A stretch of DNA of 51,775 nt, taken from assembly GCA_937925855.1 (NCBI GenBank), contig CALAMO010000034.1, positions 1 through 51,775 of the forward strand, written 5' to 3'. The position numbers and the translations under genes were made by a program. Below, piece after piece: positions 1 through 9,719 of this stretch. This DNA is from an uncultured Thiotrichaceae bacterium (GTDB lineage: Bacteria; Pseudomonadota; Gammaproteobacteria; Thiotrichales; Thiotrichaceae). How positions within the stretch are numbered: position 1 is the first letter of the stretch; each line of letters starts with the position of its first letter. The notes under the pieces were generated by a model. That model ran no database searches and had not been told where the DNA came from. It was given only the letters and a program-made list of their open reading frames with translations.

Positions 1-102
1 GTCATGGTACCACCTGATCCCATCCCGAACTCAGCAGTGAAACGTGGCATCGCCGATGGTAGTGTGGGGTCTCCCCATGTGAGAGTAGGTCAATGCCAGA
101 CT
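1..102 (+). rRNA. rrf: 5S ribosomal RNA, 3' part
   Basis: The sequence matches the conserved 5S core, including the CCGAACTCAG segment, the GATGGTAGTGTGGGG segment and the closing GCCAGA end. About the first 16-18 nt lie outside the window. It is the end of a ribosomal RNA operon whose 16S and 23S genes would be upstream. A strong terminator follows. Confidence 0.93.
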
Positions 103-111
103 CTCAAACAG

Positions 112-159
112 AAAGCCCGTTATCGAAATCCAATGTGATTAAGATAGCGGGCTTTTTTT
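112..159 (+). terminator. Rho-independent terminator of the rRNA operon
   Basis: AAAGCCCGTTATC (112-124) pairs with GATAGCGGGCTTT (143-155) with a single G-T wobble, and the stem runs into a T tract. It lies 10 nt after the 5S gene, as expected for the end of an rrn transcript. Confidence 0.9.
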
Positions 160-347
160 ATGTGCGACAGGATAGTTTGTTGCTGGCCATAAAAAAAGGC
201 TATCTGATCGTGCTGGGGTGAAAAATGCGCGTATCGCCCAGTGTGGTCTGAGCGATGTCATTGAGTCATCATTAGCGTAATTAAAGGGGTTTGGTGCAGC
301 AACTTTACGCTTCATCAGCTTTGCTGTAAGAATGTTGATTTTCTGGC

Positions 348-376
348 TTGACGCTCACAAAATCAGGGCGTATAGT
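348..376 (+). promoter_or_regulatory. Sigma-70 promoter of the tRNA operon
   Basis: TTGACG (348-353), a 17-bp spacer and TATAGT (371-376) form a near-consensus promoter about 44 bp before tRNA-Pro. The GC-rich TCGCG after the -10 resembles discriminators of stringently controlled stable-RNA promoters. The rest of 160-419 holds no recognisable gene. Confidence 0.75.
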
Positions 377-419
377 TCGCGAACTTGAAACGAAGTACTA
401 CAGATTTAAGGTAGTCAGT

Positions 420-496
420 CGGGGTATAGCGCAGTCTGGTAGCGCGCCTGCTTTGGGTGCAGGATGTCGGGAGTTCGAATCTCTCTACCCCGACCA
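420..496 (+). tRNA. tRNA-Pro (anticodon TGG)
   Basis: Acceptor CGGGGTA pairs with TACCCCG, followed by A and an encoded CCA. The anticodon stem CCTGC/GCAGG encloses loop TTTGGGT, giving anticodon TGG. The T loop has the GTTCGAAT form. It is the first gene of the Pro-Arg-His-Leu tRNA cluster. Confidence 0.97.
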
Positions 497-522
497 ATTT
501 CAAGTTTTAAATGCTTCAGTCT

Positions 523-599
<77 letters not shown>

Positions 600-634
600 T
601 TCGATGTCCGCAGGCACACAACGAAGTCTTTAAT

Positions 635-711
635 GGTGGCTGTAGCTCAGTTGGTAGAGTCCAGGATTGTGATTCCTGTTGTCGCGGGTTCGAGCCCCGT
701 CAGCCACCCCA
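635..711 (+). tRNA. tRNA-His (anticodon GTG)
   Basis: Acceptor GTGGCTG (636-642) pairs with CAGCCAC (701-707). The extra G at 635 sits opposite C708, the G-1:C73 pair typical of tRNA-His. Stem CAGGA/TCCTG encloses loop TTGTGAT, giving GTG. CCA is encoded. Confidence 0.97.
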
Positions 712-774
712 TTTGCAATTCACTTATTTTGGTTATACAAGTGTTGTTATGCTGTGTATAATCGCCTCCTTTTA

Positions 775-859
<85 letters not shown>

Positions 860-931
860 TTTTAAACATTCAACTATTTATTGAAGACCTTCGTGATCAT
901 TGGGAATCGCGAGGGTGGCAAGAGGTATGGC

Positions 932-2260
932 ATGCAAGTCTCTTTAGAAACAACCGGTTCCATCGAGCGTAAAATGACGGTGACGTTACCCACTGAACAA
1001 GTCGATGGCGAAGTCGATAAGCGCCTTAAGGCACTGCGTGGGCGCGTTCGTATTGATGGTTTTCGCCCTGGTAAGGTTCCGTTCACTGTTGTTAAGCAGC
1101 GTTATAGTGACTCTGTACGTCAGGAAGTGGTGGGGGATGTACTGGAGAAAAGCTTCCGTGAAGCTACGCAGCAGGAAACATTACGTGTTGCGGGCCTTCC
1201 TTCGATTGAAATGAATGCGATGGCGGAAGGCCAGCCATTGGAATATGTGGCGACGTTTCAGGTTTATCCTGAATTTGAAGTGGGTGATGTTGCTACGTTA
1301 GAAGTGACTCGCCATTCTGCTGAAATCGTTGAGGCAGATATTGACAGCATGATCGAAGTTATCCGTGAGCAGCAAAAAACCTGGATGGATAGCGAAGCTA
1401 AAGCAGAAGAAGGCCATAAAGTCATTGTCGACTTTGAGGGTTCTTTGGATGGCGAGTTATTTGAAGGTGGAACAGCCGAGGATTTTGAGCTGGAACTGGG
1501 TTCTGGTCGCATGCTCAAGGATTTTGAAGCCGCGCTGCTTGGCATGAGTGCGGGTGAAGAGAAAGTTGCTGATGTCACGTTTCCTGAAGACTATCAGGCA
1601 GAAAACCTGCAAGGCAAAACAGCGCAGTTTAAGCTAAGTGTCAAGGCGGTTCAGATTGCTGAGTTACCTGAAGTCAACGCTGAATTTATCCAGCAGTTTG
1701 GGGTCGATGGTTCAATGGAAATGTTCCGCGATGAAGTCAAAGGCAATATGGAACGTGAGCTGTCCAATACGCTGAAAGGCCGCTTAAAGCAGCAGGTCAT
1801 GAATGGTTTGGCTGATATGCATGAGATTGATCTGCCATCGACGTTGGTGACTGACGAATTGAAGCGCGTTAAAGAAGAGTTTGCGCAAAATTCGGGTGCA
1901 CCTGCGGAGAGTCTGCAAAATCTGCCGGATGACTTGTTTAAGCCGCAGGCTGAGCGTCGGGTTAAGTTGGGTTTGATCGTTGGTGAAATTATTCGCCAGA
2001 AAGATATGCAGCGTGATCAGGGACGGGTGGACGCTATGTTGGAAACGCTGGCCGCTTCTTATGAAGACCCGCAGGAACTGATTAGCTATTACCGTAATAC
2101 GCCGCAGGCGATGCAGACCCTCGAAGCGGCGGTGATGGAAGAGATGATCGTTGACTGGGTGGTGGATACCGCAAAAGTCACCGACGAACAAAGTGATTTT
2201 AATAGTATTATGAATCCTGAGCCTGCCGCAGCGGAAGTCGCAGAAGAGGCGGCAGCCTAA
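932..2260 (+). CDS. tig: Trigger factor, ribosome-bound chaperone and prolyl isomerase
   Basis: Trigger factor binds the ribosome at the exit tunnel and shields nascent chains. The product is 442 aa, close to the usual 430-440. The N-terminal domain carries the ribosome-binding signature GFRPGKVP. An FKBP-type isomerase domain follows at roughly residues 150-240, and then the helical substrate-binding C domain. I chose the ATG at 932 because MQVS is the canonical family start and AGAGG lies 6 nt upstream; an in-frame extension to 881 lacks support. The gene follows tRNA-Leu and precedes clpP by 24 bp, the standard order in this lineage. The tail is rich in Ala and Glu. Confidence 0.96.
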   Translation: MQVSLETTGSIERKMTVTLPTEQVDGEVDKRLKALRGRVRIDGFRPGKVPFTVVKQRYSDSVRQEVVGDVLEKSFREATQQETLRVAGLPSIEMNAMAEGQPLEYVATFQVYPEFEVGDVATLEVTRHSAEIVEADIDSMIEVIREQQKTWMDSEAKAEEGHKVIVDFEGSLDGELFEGGTAEDFELELGSGRMLKDFEAALLGMSAGEEKVADVTFPEDYQAENLQGKTAQFKLSVKAVQIAELPEVNAEFIQQFGVDGSMEMFRDEVKGNMERELSNTLKGRLKQQVMNGLADMHEIDLPSTLVTDELKRVKEEFAQNSGAPAESLQNLPDDLFKPQAERRVKLGLIVGEIIRQKDMQRDQGRVDAMLETLAASYEDPQELISYYRNTPQAMQTLEAAVMEEMIVDWVVDTAKVTDEQSDFNSIMNPEPAAAEVAEEAAA

Positions 2261-2284
2261 GGTTCGATAAGTCGGAGTTATTTC

Positions 2285-2911
2285 ATGTCTTACAATAATA
2301 GCGGTTTGGATGCTAAAGCATTAAATCTAGTTCCTATGGTGGTCGAGCAGTCTTCCCGTGGTGAGCGCGCTTACGATATTTACTCGCGCCTGCTGAAGGA
2401 GCGCGTTATTTTTTGCGTTGGTCCTGTTGAAGACTATATGGCTAATGTGATTGTGGCGCAGCTGCTATTCCTGGAATCTGAAAACCCTGAGAAAGATATT
2501 TATCTTTATATTAACTCGCCGGGCGGTGTGGTGACTTCGGGAATGTCTATCTACGACACGATGCAGTTTATCAAACCAGATGTGAGCACCCTGTGTATTG
2601 GGCAGGCTGCCAGCATGGGGGCTGTACTGCTAGCGGGTGGTGCAGAGGGTAAGCGCTGTGCCTTGCCACATTCCAGAGTGATGATCCACCAGCCTCTAGG
2701 CGGTTTTCAGGGGCAAGCATCCGATATTGAGATTCATGCGCGTGAAATTTTGAAAATACGTGAAGAACTTAATGCCGTATTGGCGGGCCACACAGGTAAG
2801 CCACTTGAAGATATTGCTAAGGATACGGATCGTGATAACTTTATGACCGCTGTAGAGGCCAAAGATTATGGACTCATTGACAGCATTTTGACGCGGCGCG
2901 ACCTCGCCTAA
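2285..2911 (+). CDS. clpP: ATP-dependent Clp protease, proteolytic subunit
   Basis: ClpP is a serine peptidase that forms a 14-mer chamber and degrades substrates fed by ClpX or ClpA. The 208-aa length matches the family. The catalytic triad is visible as Ser110 in GQAASMGA, His135 in MIHQP and Asp184 in DRDNF. A CGGAG ribosome site precedes the ATG. It sits 24 bp after tig and is followed by a strong hairpin terminator, so clpX, 316 bp downstream, probably has its own promoter in addition to readthrough. Confidence 0.97.
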   Translation: MSYNNSGLDAKALNLVPMVVEQSSRGERAYDIYSRLLKERVIFCVGPVEDYMANVIVAQLLFLESENPEKDIYLYINSPGGVVTSGMSIYDTMQFIKPDVSTLCIGQAASMGAVLLAGGAEGKRCALPHSRVMIHQPLGGFQGQASDIEIHAREILKIREELNAVLAGHTGKPLEDIAKDTDRDNFMTAVEAKDYGLIDSILTRRDLA

Positions 2912-2945
2912 ATTTCACATTGTCGTTTAGTTCTGTGTTTTCCTA

Positions 2946-2972
2946 AAAACAGCCTGTTTCGCAGGCTGTTTT
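2946..2972. terminator. Hairpin terminator after clpP
   Basis: AAAACAGCCTG and CAGGCTGTTTT form a perfect 11-bp stem around a 5-nt loop. A run of T on one side and of A on the other allows it to act in both directions. It lies 35 bp past clpP. Confidence 0.85.
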
Positions 2973-3157
2973 CAGTTGTGCGGCGCGGATATTGGACGTT
3001 TTCATGCCTGTGGAATGAAACTTTTTCATAGCTGTCACTGTAAAATCACAGTATTCTAAAGCCATTGTCTTGTTTATAGCGCGCTTTTTAGGGTCTCCTG
3101 TGCAAAGTCATGCAGAATGCGGGTTGAAATTGTTGATTCTGGAAGCACATAGTACAG

Positions 3158-3187
3158 ATGAGCATCAATAAAATGAGCATCAATAAA
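3158..3187 (+). repeat. Two tandem copies of a 15-bp unit upstream of clpX
   Basis: ATGAGCATCAATAAA occurs twice, at 3158-3172 and 3173-3187, with no mismatch and no gap. Each copy contains an ATG in the same frame, so the duplication also duplicates a possible start codon. The rest of the clpP-clpX gap (2973-3157) shows only a short ACTGT/ACAGT inverted repeat around 3036-3051 and a weak promoter-like TTGAAA at 3124. Confidence 0.85.
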
Positions 3188-3235
3188 TTGTATCGGTTGG
3201 CTGGGCTGGCTGAAGAAAGAGGTTCTGATGAGTAA
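3158..3235 (+). CDS. Possible 25-codon leader reading frame overlapping the clpX start
   Basis: A frame starting at either repeated ATG (3158 or 3173) runs for 25 or 20 codons and stops at TAA 3233-3235, overlapping the first 8 bases of clpX. The encoded peptide begins with MSINK twice. The ribosome site is poor: GGAAG lies about 11 nt before the first ATG. Its stop just inside clpX would suit translational coupling. This is my inference; chance remains quite possible because the frame is short. Confidence 0.3.
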   Translation: MSINKMSINKLYRLAGLAEERGSDE

Positions 3236-4514
3236 GGATAAGAAGGGAAGTCAAGATAGCGGTAAATTACTGTATTGCTCTTTCTGTGGCAAAAGTCAGC
3301 ACGAGGTGCGCAAACTGATTGCTGGGCCTTCTGTATTCATCTGCGATGAGTGCGTCGATTTATGTAATGACATTATTCAAGAGGAAATGCACGCTAATCA
3401 GGATGAAGCGGATGATAATTCTGCTTTACCAACGCCGCGTGAAATTAACACCAGCCTTGATGATTACGTTATTGGCCAGGGTCTGGCAAAAAAAGTGCTG
3501 TCTGTTGCTGTATACAACCACTATAAGCGCCTGAGTAAGCAGGGCGCTAAAGAAGGGGTCGAGCTGGCAAAGAGCAATATTTTGCTTATTGGTCCCACCG
3601 GTAGTGGTAAAACCTTGTTGGCTGAAACGCTGGCGCGGCTGTTGAATGTACCGTTCACTATTGCAGATGCAACTACCCTTACTGAGGCAGGTTATGTCGG
3701 CGAGGATGTCGAGAACATCATTCAGAAATTGCTACAGAAATGCGATTATGATGTGGAAAAAGCCCAGAATGGCATTGTCTACATTGATGAGATCGATAAA
3801 ATTTCCCGTAAATCTGATAATCCTTCTATCACCCGTGATGTGTCGGGCGAAGGGGTGCAGCAGGCGCTACTTAAGCTCATTGAAGGGACTATTGCCTCTG
3901 TACCGCCTCAGGGTGGAAGAAAGCATCCTCAGCAAGAGTTTCTCCAGGTCGATACCAAGAACATTCTGTTTATTTGCGGGGGGGCCTTCGCAGGTATGGA
4001 TAAAGTGATCCGAGATCGTACGGAGAAGGGCAGTATCGGCTTTGCGGCCTCAGTAAAAGCACCGGATGACAGCCGCAGCTTTGGTGAAGTCATTCGTGAT
4101 ATTGAAGCGGAAGACTTAGTGCGCTATGGCCTGATCCCTGAATTCGTGGGTCGCCTACCCGTGGTGGCAACGCTACAGGAATTGGACGAAGATGCGCTAG
4201 TGCGGATTCTGACCGAGCCGAAAAATGCACTGACTAAGCAATATGGCCGCTTATTTGAAATGGAAAGTGCTGAGCTGGTGTTTCGGGATGATGCTTTACA
4301 TGCGATTGCACGTAAGGCAATGGAGCGTAAAACCGGTGCGCGTGGCCTGCGTACGATCATGGAAAAAATTCTGCTGGATACCATGTACGATCTGCCATCT
4401 AGCGATATGGTAAGCAAAGTCGTCGTGGATGAGTCTGTGGTTGATGGTGATGCTGTGCCTTACCTGATTTATGAAAACACAGAGCAACCCAAAGCCGCTG
4501 CATCTGCGGAGTAA
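3228..4514 (+). CDS. clpX: ClpX, ATPase and unfoldase subunit of Clp protease
   Basis: ClpX is a hexameric AAA+ unfoldase that recognises substrate tags and threads proteins into ClpP. The 428-aa product starts with a C4 zinc-binding domain (Cys17, Cys20, Cys39, Cys42). Walker A GPTGSGKT is at 122-129. The pore loop GYVGED, Walker B VYIDEIDK and the [18 protein letters not shown] segment are all present. AGAGG lies 5 nt before the ATG. Downstream is lon after 110 bp, the usual order. Confidence 0.97.
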   Translation: MSKDKKGSQDSGKLLYCSFCGKSQHEVRKLIAGPSVFICDECVDLCNDIIQEEMHANQDEADDNSALPTPREINTSLDDYVIGQGLAKKVLSVAVYNHYKRLSKQGAKEGVELAKSNILLIGPTGSGKTLLAETLARLLNVPFTIADATTLTEAGYVGEDVENIIQKLLQKCDYDVEKAQNGIVYIDEIDKISRKSDNPSITRDVSGEGVQQALLKLIEGTIASVPPQGGRKHPQQEFLQVDTKNILFICGGAFAGMDKVIRDRTEKGSIGFAASVKAPDDSRSFGEVIRDIEAEDLVRYGLIPEFVGRLPVVATLQELDEDALVRILTEPKNALTKQYGRLFEMESAELVFRDDALHAIARKAMERKTGARGLRTIMEKILLDTMYDLPSSDMVSKVVVDESVVDGDAVPYLIYENTEQPKAAASAE

Positions 4515-4584
4515 TCTATTTTACAAGGGTGGGGGAGGTCATCTGTTTCGGTGGTGCTTTCTCTCGCCCGTTGTATACGTTGGT

Positions 4585-4603
4585 TCAATCAATATACGAT
4601 TGA
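4585..4603. promoter_or_regulatory. Short inverted repeat upstream of lon
   Basis: TCAATC (4585-4590) and GATTGA (4598-4603) form a perfect 6-bp inverted repeat with a 7-bp centre, 22 bp before the lon start codon. It could be a small operator or mRNA hairpin in the lon leader. No convincing heat-shock promoter was identified by eye. Confidence 0.3.
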
Positions 4604-4624
4604 TGACAGAGGTAATAAAATCTG

Positions 4625-7066
4625 ATGCCTGAAGATACTAAGCAGCAAAGCAAGCGTGATTCGCTCATTGTTCCGGTCTTACCATTGCGCGATGTTGTGG
4701 TTTACCCGCACATGGTTATCCCTTTGTTTGTTGGGCGACATAAATCAATCCGCGCACTGGATGCGGCGATGGAGGCTGATAAGCAGGTATTGCTGGTTGC
4801 GCAACGCAGTGCTGAAGCCGATGACCCTGCGCTAGATGATGTCCATGCCGTTGGAACGTTGGCGACCATACTTCAGCTGCTTAAATTGCCGGATGGCACG
4901 TTGAAAGTGCTGGTGGAGGGCCTTGAGCGCGCTGAGATGGTGGCCCTGGATGTTAACAGTACGTATCTTGCGGCAGAGATTGAAATTCAACATTCTGAAA
5001 TGAATGTGGACGAGCGTAAAGCGGAGGTGTTAGGGCGTTCACTTATCGGCTTGTTTGAGCAGTACGTTAAACTGAATAAAAAGATTCCGCCTGAAATATT
5101 GTCTTCGCTGGCCAGTATCGATGATCCGGTGCGCTTGGGAGATACGATTGCCGCCCACCTAGGATTAAAAATAGATGAGAAGCAGGAAATTCTCGAAACC
5201 TTAGATGTTGAAAAGCGTATCCAGCACCTGATGGAGCTAATTGAGAATGAACTTGATCTGTTGCAGGTAGAGAAGAAAATTCGTGGTCGAGTCAAGCAGC
5301 AAATGGAACGCAGCCAGCGAGAGTATTATCTGAATGAGCAAATGAAGGCGATTCAGAAAGAACTTGGCGATATGGATGAAAGTCCAGGCGAAGTCGAAGA
5401 ATTGGGCCGCAAAATAGCTAAAGCCGGTATGCCGAAAGAGGCGAAAGATAAAGCGAATAACGAACTTAATAAGCTGAAGATGATGTCGCCGATGTCGGCT
5501 GAGGCGACGGTAGTGCGTAACTACGTTGACTGGATGGTGGGCCTGCCGTGGAAGAAAAAGTCACGGGTGTTGGCCGACCTGTCTGAGGCTGAGAAGATTC
5601 TAAATGAGGATCATTACGGCCTGGATGAGGTAAAGGAGCGCATTCTAGAATTTCTGGCGGTACAGCAGCGAGTGAAAAAGCTTAAAGGGCCTATTCTCTG
5701 CTTGGTTGGGCCGCCGGGCGTTGGTAAAACCTCGCTTGGGCAATCGTTGGCGCGGGCTACGGGGCGCAAATTTTCTCGCATGGCGCTGGGCGGCGTGCGA
5801 GACGAAGCTGAGATTCGCGGCCATCGCCGCACTTATATCGGTTCTTTACCGGGCAAAATTATCCAGAACTTGTCGCGGGTAGGGACGCGCAATCCGCTGT
5901 TCCTACTCGATGAAATCGATAAAATGGCAACAGATTTTAGAGGCGACCCGGCTTCTGCGCTGTTGGAAGTGCTTGATCCTGAGCAAAACCATACTTTCGC
6001 GGATCATTATCTTGAGGTTGATTTTGATCTTTCTGATGTAATGTTTGTCGCCACATCAAACAGTATGAATATTCCAGGACCGTTATTGGATCGGATGGAA
6101 GTGATCCGCATACCGGGTTATACCGAAGAAGAAAAGCTTAATATTGCAAAAAGCTACCTTATCCCTAAGCAGCTCAAAGCCAATGGTCTGCAAAAAGGTG
6201 AGCTGTCAGTAAGCGATTCGGCGGTGCTGGAAGTGATTCGGCATTACACACGTGAGGCGGGTGTCAGAAATCTAGATCGTGAGTTGTCTAAACTCTGCCG
6301 TAAAGCCGTCAAACAGCATTTGCTGACGGGTAAAAAGCGCTCCGCAGTAACCCCTAAGAACATTGAGAAATACCTTGGGGTACGCCGCTTCGATTATGGG
6401 CGGGCTGATAAAGAGAATCAGATTGGTCAGGTTACTGGTCTGGCTTGGACGGCGGTAGGCGGTGATTTACTGACGATTGAAAGCGCGTTGTTGCCGGGCC
6501 GTGGCTCGATAAAAAGCACGGGTCGCTTAGGTGAGGTGATGAAAGAGTCCATCCATGCAGCAGAGACGGTGGTGAAAAGCCGTTCGCGTATGTTGGGCTT
6601 GACGCGACAGTTTTTAGGTAAACGTAATGTGCACATTCATGTGCCGGAAGGCGCAACACCCAAAGATGGCCCTAGTGCGGGTATTGGGATGGTGACCGCT
6701 ATTGTGTCGGCAATGACCAATATTCCAGTGCGGGCGGATGTAGCTATGACGGGGGAGATTACACTGCGGGGCGAGGTATTGCCGATTGGTGGTTTGAAGG
6801 AAAAATTGCTGGCAGCACATCGTGGTGGTGTGAAGCGGGTGCTGATTCCAAAAGACAACGAAAAAGATCTGGCAGAGGTTCCCGATGTGGTTAAAAAGGG
6901 ACTTGAGATTCGTTCTGTTAAATGGATTGATGAAGTTTTAGCGTTGGCATTGGAGAAAATGCCTGAGTCATTACGGGCTGAGGACGACTTAGACGATGAA
7001 GAACCGGCGGGCAAAACCGCTGTATCTCCGGGCGATGAGGAGCATGAGAGCGCCCGTACGCACTGA
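4625..7066 (+). CDS. lon: Lon ATP-dependent serine protease
   Basis: Lon degrades misfolded and regulatory cytosolic proteins. The 813-aa product has the N-terminal substrate-binding LAN domain starting at [15 protein letters not shown] and a coiled-coil linker. The AAA+ module carries Walker A GPPGVGKT at 362-369. The protease domain has catalytic Ser684 in PKDGPSAG and Lys727 in GGLKEK, the same 43-residue spacing as in E. coli Lon. The acidic tail after about residue 770 is a common lineage-specific extension. AGAGG lies 12 nt before the ATG. It follows clpX and precedes hupB. Confidence 0.97.
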   Translation: MPEDTKQQSKRDSLIVPVLPLRDVVVYPHMVIPLFVGRHKSIRALDAAMEADKQVLLVAQRSAEADDPALDDVHAVGTLATILQLLKLPDGTLKVLVEGLERAEMVALDVNSTYLAAEIEIQHSEMNVDERKAEVLGRSLIGLFEQYVKLNKKIPPEILSSLASIDDPVRLGDTIAAHLGLKIDEKQEILETLDVEKRIQHLMELIENELDLLQVEKKIRGRVKQQMERSQREYYLNEQMKAIQKELGDMDESPGEVEELGRKIAKAGMPKEAKDKANNELNKLKMMSPMSAEATVVRNYVDWMVGLPWKKKSRVLADLSEAEKILNEDHYGLDEVKERILEFLAVQQRVKKLKGPILCLVGPPGVGKTSLGQSLARATGRKFSRMALGGVRDEAEIRGHRRTYIGSLPGKIIQNLSRVGTRNPLFLLDEIDKMATDFRGDPASALLEVLDPEQNHTFADHYLEVDFDLSDVMFVATSNSMNIPGPLLDRMEVIRIPGYTEEEKLNIAKSYLIPKQLKANGLQKGELSVSDSAVLEVIRHYTREAGVRNLDRELSKLCRKAVKQHLLTGKKRSAVTPKNIEKYLGVRRFDYGRADKENQIGQVTGLAWTAVGGDLLTIESALLPGRGSIKSTGRLGEVMKESIHAAETVVKSRSRMLGLTRQFLGKRNVHIHVPEGATPKDGPSAGIGMVTAIVSAMTNIPVRADVAMTGEITLRGEVLPIGGLKEKLLAAHRGGVKRVLIPKDNEKDLAEVPDVVKKGLEIRSVKWIDEVLALALEKMPESLRAEDDLDDEEPAGKTAVSPGDEEHESARTH

Positions 7067-7101
7067 GATGCTAAGAAATAGGGTTGTTATGATCCATTTA
7101 G

Positions 7102-7131
7102 TTGACACCCCGAAAAGGTCGCTGGTATAAC
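7102..7131 (+). promoter_or_regulatory. Sigma-70 promoter of hupB
   Basis: TTGACA (7102-7107), an 18-bp spacer and TATAAC (7126-7131) form a strong promoter about 100 bp before the hupB start. It gives hupB its own transcript in addition to any readthrough from lon. Confidence 0.75.
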
Positions 7132-7230
7132 AGTGGTGCATATTCACACGAGTGGCTTTTTTGCTACAGGGCGTATGAGTGGATGTTCCGGTTTCCCCTG
7201 TTAAATAACGAATTCATAAGGAATCTTTTT

Positions 7231-7503
7231 ATGAACAAAACAGAATTAATTGACGAGGTCTCTGCCAAGTCTGGTTTAACGAAGGCAGATGCTGATCGAG
7301 CTTATAAAGCGATGGTTGATGTGGTCTCTGAGCAACTCGCTAAAGGTGAGCAAATCTCGCTGATTGGCTTTGGTACCTTCTTGGTACGTGAGCGTCAAGC
7401 ACGCACCGGACGCAATCCTCGCACGGGTGATGCGATCGATATTGCAGCAGCAAAAATTCCTGCATTTAAGGCTGGCAAAGCGTTAAAAGATGCAGTAAAC
7501 TAG
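7231..7503 (+). CDS. hupB: DNA-binding protein HU, beta type
   Basis: HU is a small dimeric nucleoid protein that bends DNA. The 90-aa product begins MNKTELID and contains the DNA-binding arm with GFGTF and RTGRNPRTG, both hallmarks of the family. The start at 7231 gives the standard length and has AAGGAA upstream. A longer in-frame reading back to 7102 would overlap the promoter and has no family support. Position after lon and before tRNA-Val is typical of Pseudomonas-like gammaproteobacteria. Confidence 0.96.
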   Translation: MNKTELIDEVSAKSGLTKADADRAYKAMVDVVSEQLAKGEQISLIGFGTFLVRERQARTGRNPRTGDAIDIAAAKIPAFKAGKALKDAVN

Positions 7504-7519
7504 CCGCCTTTCCAATGAC

Positions 7520-7595
7520 GGGTGATTAGCTCAGTTGGTAGAGCGTCGCCCTTACAAGGCGAATGTCGGGGGTTCAAGTCCCTCATCACCCACCA
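7520..7595 (+). tRNA. tRNA-Val (anticodon TAC)
   Basis: Acceptor GGGTGAT pairs with ATCACCC, then A and an encoded CCA. Stem TCGCC/GGCGA encloses CTTACAA, giving TAC. It starts 16 bp after hupB and may share its transcript. Confidence 0.97.
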
Positions 7596-7609
7596 CCGTT
7601 TATTGGATT

Positions 7610-7686
7610 GGAGCGGTAGTTCAGTTGGTTAGAATACCGGCCTGTCACGCCGGGGGTCGCGGGTTCGAGTCCCGTCCGCTCCGCCA
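7610..7686 (+). tRNA. tRNA-Asp (anticodon GTC)
   Basis: Acceptor GGAGCGG pairs with CCGCTCC, then the G discriminator and CCA. Stem CCGGC/GCCGG encloses CTGTCAC, giving GTC. It lies 14 nt after tRNA-Val. Confidence 0.97.
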
Positions 7687-7789
7687 CTATGACAACGTTA
7701 AATATTCTTTATTTTCTTTGGGGATTCCTTCCCCTCATCGTCAGCTTTTTGTATGATGCCGATCTACTTAAATAATACGCAGAAAAAAT

Positions 7790-9676
7790 ATGTTACAAGC
7801 AATTCATGACAAGGCGAAGGGCTGGGTTGCCTATGCCATCGTTGGCTTCATCAGTATCCCATTCGTGCTTTTTGGTATTAATTCCTATTTCGAGGGCGGC
7901 AGTGCGGCACCGGCTGCAATTGTCAACGGTGAGGAAATTGATTCCAGAGAGGTTCAGAATCAACTGGCACAATTAAGGCAGCAATTTGGGCGTATGGGCG
8001 CAAATTTGGGGGACGAACAGCTGCGACAGATCGCTCTAGATAATGTGATCAACCGTGCTTTATTACGCCAAAAAGCTGATGAGGCGGGTTACCGTGCTAG
8101 TTCAACTGAAGTGGCTAATACGATCAGGCAGTACTTTCAGGCTGATGGGCAGTTTGACGCCGAGCAGTATCAGCGTTATCTAACCACGCAGCGCCGCAAT
8201 CAGGGCGAATTCGAGAACCAAATACGTGAAGACTTGACCCAGGGGCATTTTCAGCAGGCGATTGTGGGCACGGCTTTTGTACCCAAAAGCCAGGCTGAAT
8301 ACTACCAGTCGCTGCGCCAGCAAACACGTGATGTCGAAACCTTTACGCTTAAAATGGCTGACTTTGAAGCGCAAGTGACTATCAGCGACGAACAGGTTGC
8401 CGACTATTTTGAAAAAAATAAAGAACGCTATATGACCGAGGAAAGGGTCAAGCTGGCTTACCTAGATATAGATCAGACTGTGCTGGCTGAATCCATCTTG
8501 GTTACTGACGAAGAGCTGGAAGCTCATTATGATGAAAACGCAAGCGAGTATGTGACGCCAGAAGAACGTGAGGTGAGCCATATCCTAGTTGAAATCAAGG
8601 ATGAAGACGAAGCAGCGGCGCAGGCCAAAGCTGATGGGCTCTATCAGGCGATTAGCTCGGGTGAGCGGACATTTGAAGACGTTGCGCAGAATGATTCTGA
8701 TGACAAAGTGGCTGCTGAGAATAAGGGTCTGCTGGGCAGTGTTGTTGTCGGTGACTGGGGGGCAGATTTTGAGAAAGCGGTTTTTGCGCTGGAAGTGAAC
8801 GTGGTGTCTGAGCCGGTGAAAACTGAAGCAGGCTATGAAATTCTGCGGGTCAACAGCATTACCGAGGCGGTGCAAGAATCCTTTGCTGAGGTGAAAGAAA
8901 GCTTAGCGGAAAATTATCGAGCGACAAAAGCGGCTGATTTGTATCTGGACAAAACAGATCAGGTGCAAACACTGGCCTATGAGCAAAGTGGAGATTTAGC
9001 GCCAGCAGCAGAAGCCGCTGGTATTGAAATCCAGCAGACAGATTGGGTCACCCGCAGCAGTGGTGAAGGTGTGGGGGCTAATCCGCAGCTTAGACAGGTC
9101 GCTTTCTCTGATGAGGTCTTAGTCGAACGTAAAAACTCTGAGCCGATTGAATTAAAAGATACTCAGGCCGTGGTTATCAGGGTCATCGAACATGAGCCGG
9201 CTGAGCAAAAGCCGCTAGACGAGGTAAAGGCTGAAATTGTAGCCGCCTTAACGACGCAGGAAGCGCGTAGCCTTACTGCTAGCAAAGGGGAGGAGTTGTT
9301 AACAAAGTTGGCTGAAACAAATGATTGGTCTGCACTCACAGAAAGTGGCTTGGGTGATGCAGCGGCTGTTGATAAAGCCGGTAAAGTGGAACGCACCGGT
9401 AGTGAAATGTCGCCTGTTGTCGTTGGCAAAGTATTTGGCATGGCGCGCCCGGAGGCCGATAAGCGTAGTTGGGACAGTGCGGTATTGCCCGAGGGCGACT
9501 ATGTTCTGATCGCGTTAAACGGCGTTGAAGATGGTGCGACCGAGGTAGACGAGGCGGCTGGTCAGTTGTTTACTGGTTCGGTAAGCCGACGTGAGTCTGG
9601 GGCTTTACTTAAAGCGCTGCGAGAGCGGGCTGAAGTTGAGTTGAAAACGGAAAACCTTTCATCCGATAGCTACTGA
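7790..9676 (+). CDS. ppiD: PpiD-like membrane-anchored periplasmic folding chaperone
   Basis: PpiD is anchored by one N-terminal helix beside the Sec translocon and assists periplasmic and outer-membrane protein folding. The 628-aa product has a short basic N terminus, a membrane segment at about residues 13-32 (AYAIVGFISIPFVLFGI) and a SurA-type N domain rich in Gln. A parvulin domain lies at about 255-360, starting EREVSHILVEI and containing the GLLG segment. A less conserved C-terminal chaperone region follows. The ribosome site is weak. The hupB-tRNA-ppiD order supports the call. Confidence 0.9.
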   Translation: MLQAIHDKAKGWVAYAIVGFISIPFVLFGINSYFEGGSAAPAAIVNGEEIDSREVQNQLAQLRQQFGRMGANLGDEQLRQIALDNVINRALLRQKADEAGYRASSTEVANTIRQYFQADGQFDAEQYQRYLTTQRRNQGEFENQIREDLTQGHFQQAIVGTAFVPKSQAEYYQSLRQQTRDVETFTLKMADFEAQVTISDEQVADYFEKNKERYMTEERVKLAYLDIDQTVLAESILVTDEELEAHYDENASEYVTPEEREVSHILVEIKDEDEAAAQAKADGLYQAISSGERTFEDVAQNDSDDKVAAENKGLLGSVVVGDWGADFEKAVFALEVNVVSEPVKTEAGYEILRVNSITEAVQESFAEVKESLAENYRATKAADLYLDKTDQVQTLAYEQSGDLAPAAEAAGIEIQQTDWVTRSSGEGVGANPQLRQVAFSDEVLVERKNSEPIELKDTQAVVIRVIEHEPAEQKPLDEVKAEIVAALTTQEARSLTASKGEELLTKLAETNDWSALTESGLGDAAAVDKAGKVERTGSEMSPVVVGKVFGMARPEADKRSWDSAVLPEGDYVLIALNGVEDGATEVDEAAGQLFTGSVSRRESGALLKALRERAEVELKTENLSSDSY

Positions 9677-9719
9677 TCATGCCTCGCCTGTTAAATAATC
9701 GTGTTGCCTGTGAGCTGAG

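Noticed and set aside
7720-7734. GGGGA/TCCCC hairpin after tRNA-Asp as a terminator
   Set aside because: The stem is only 5 bp and no T tract follows on the plus strand.
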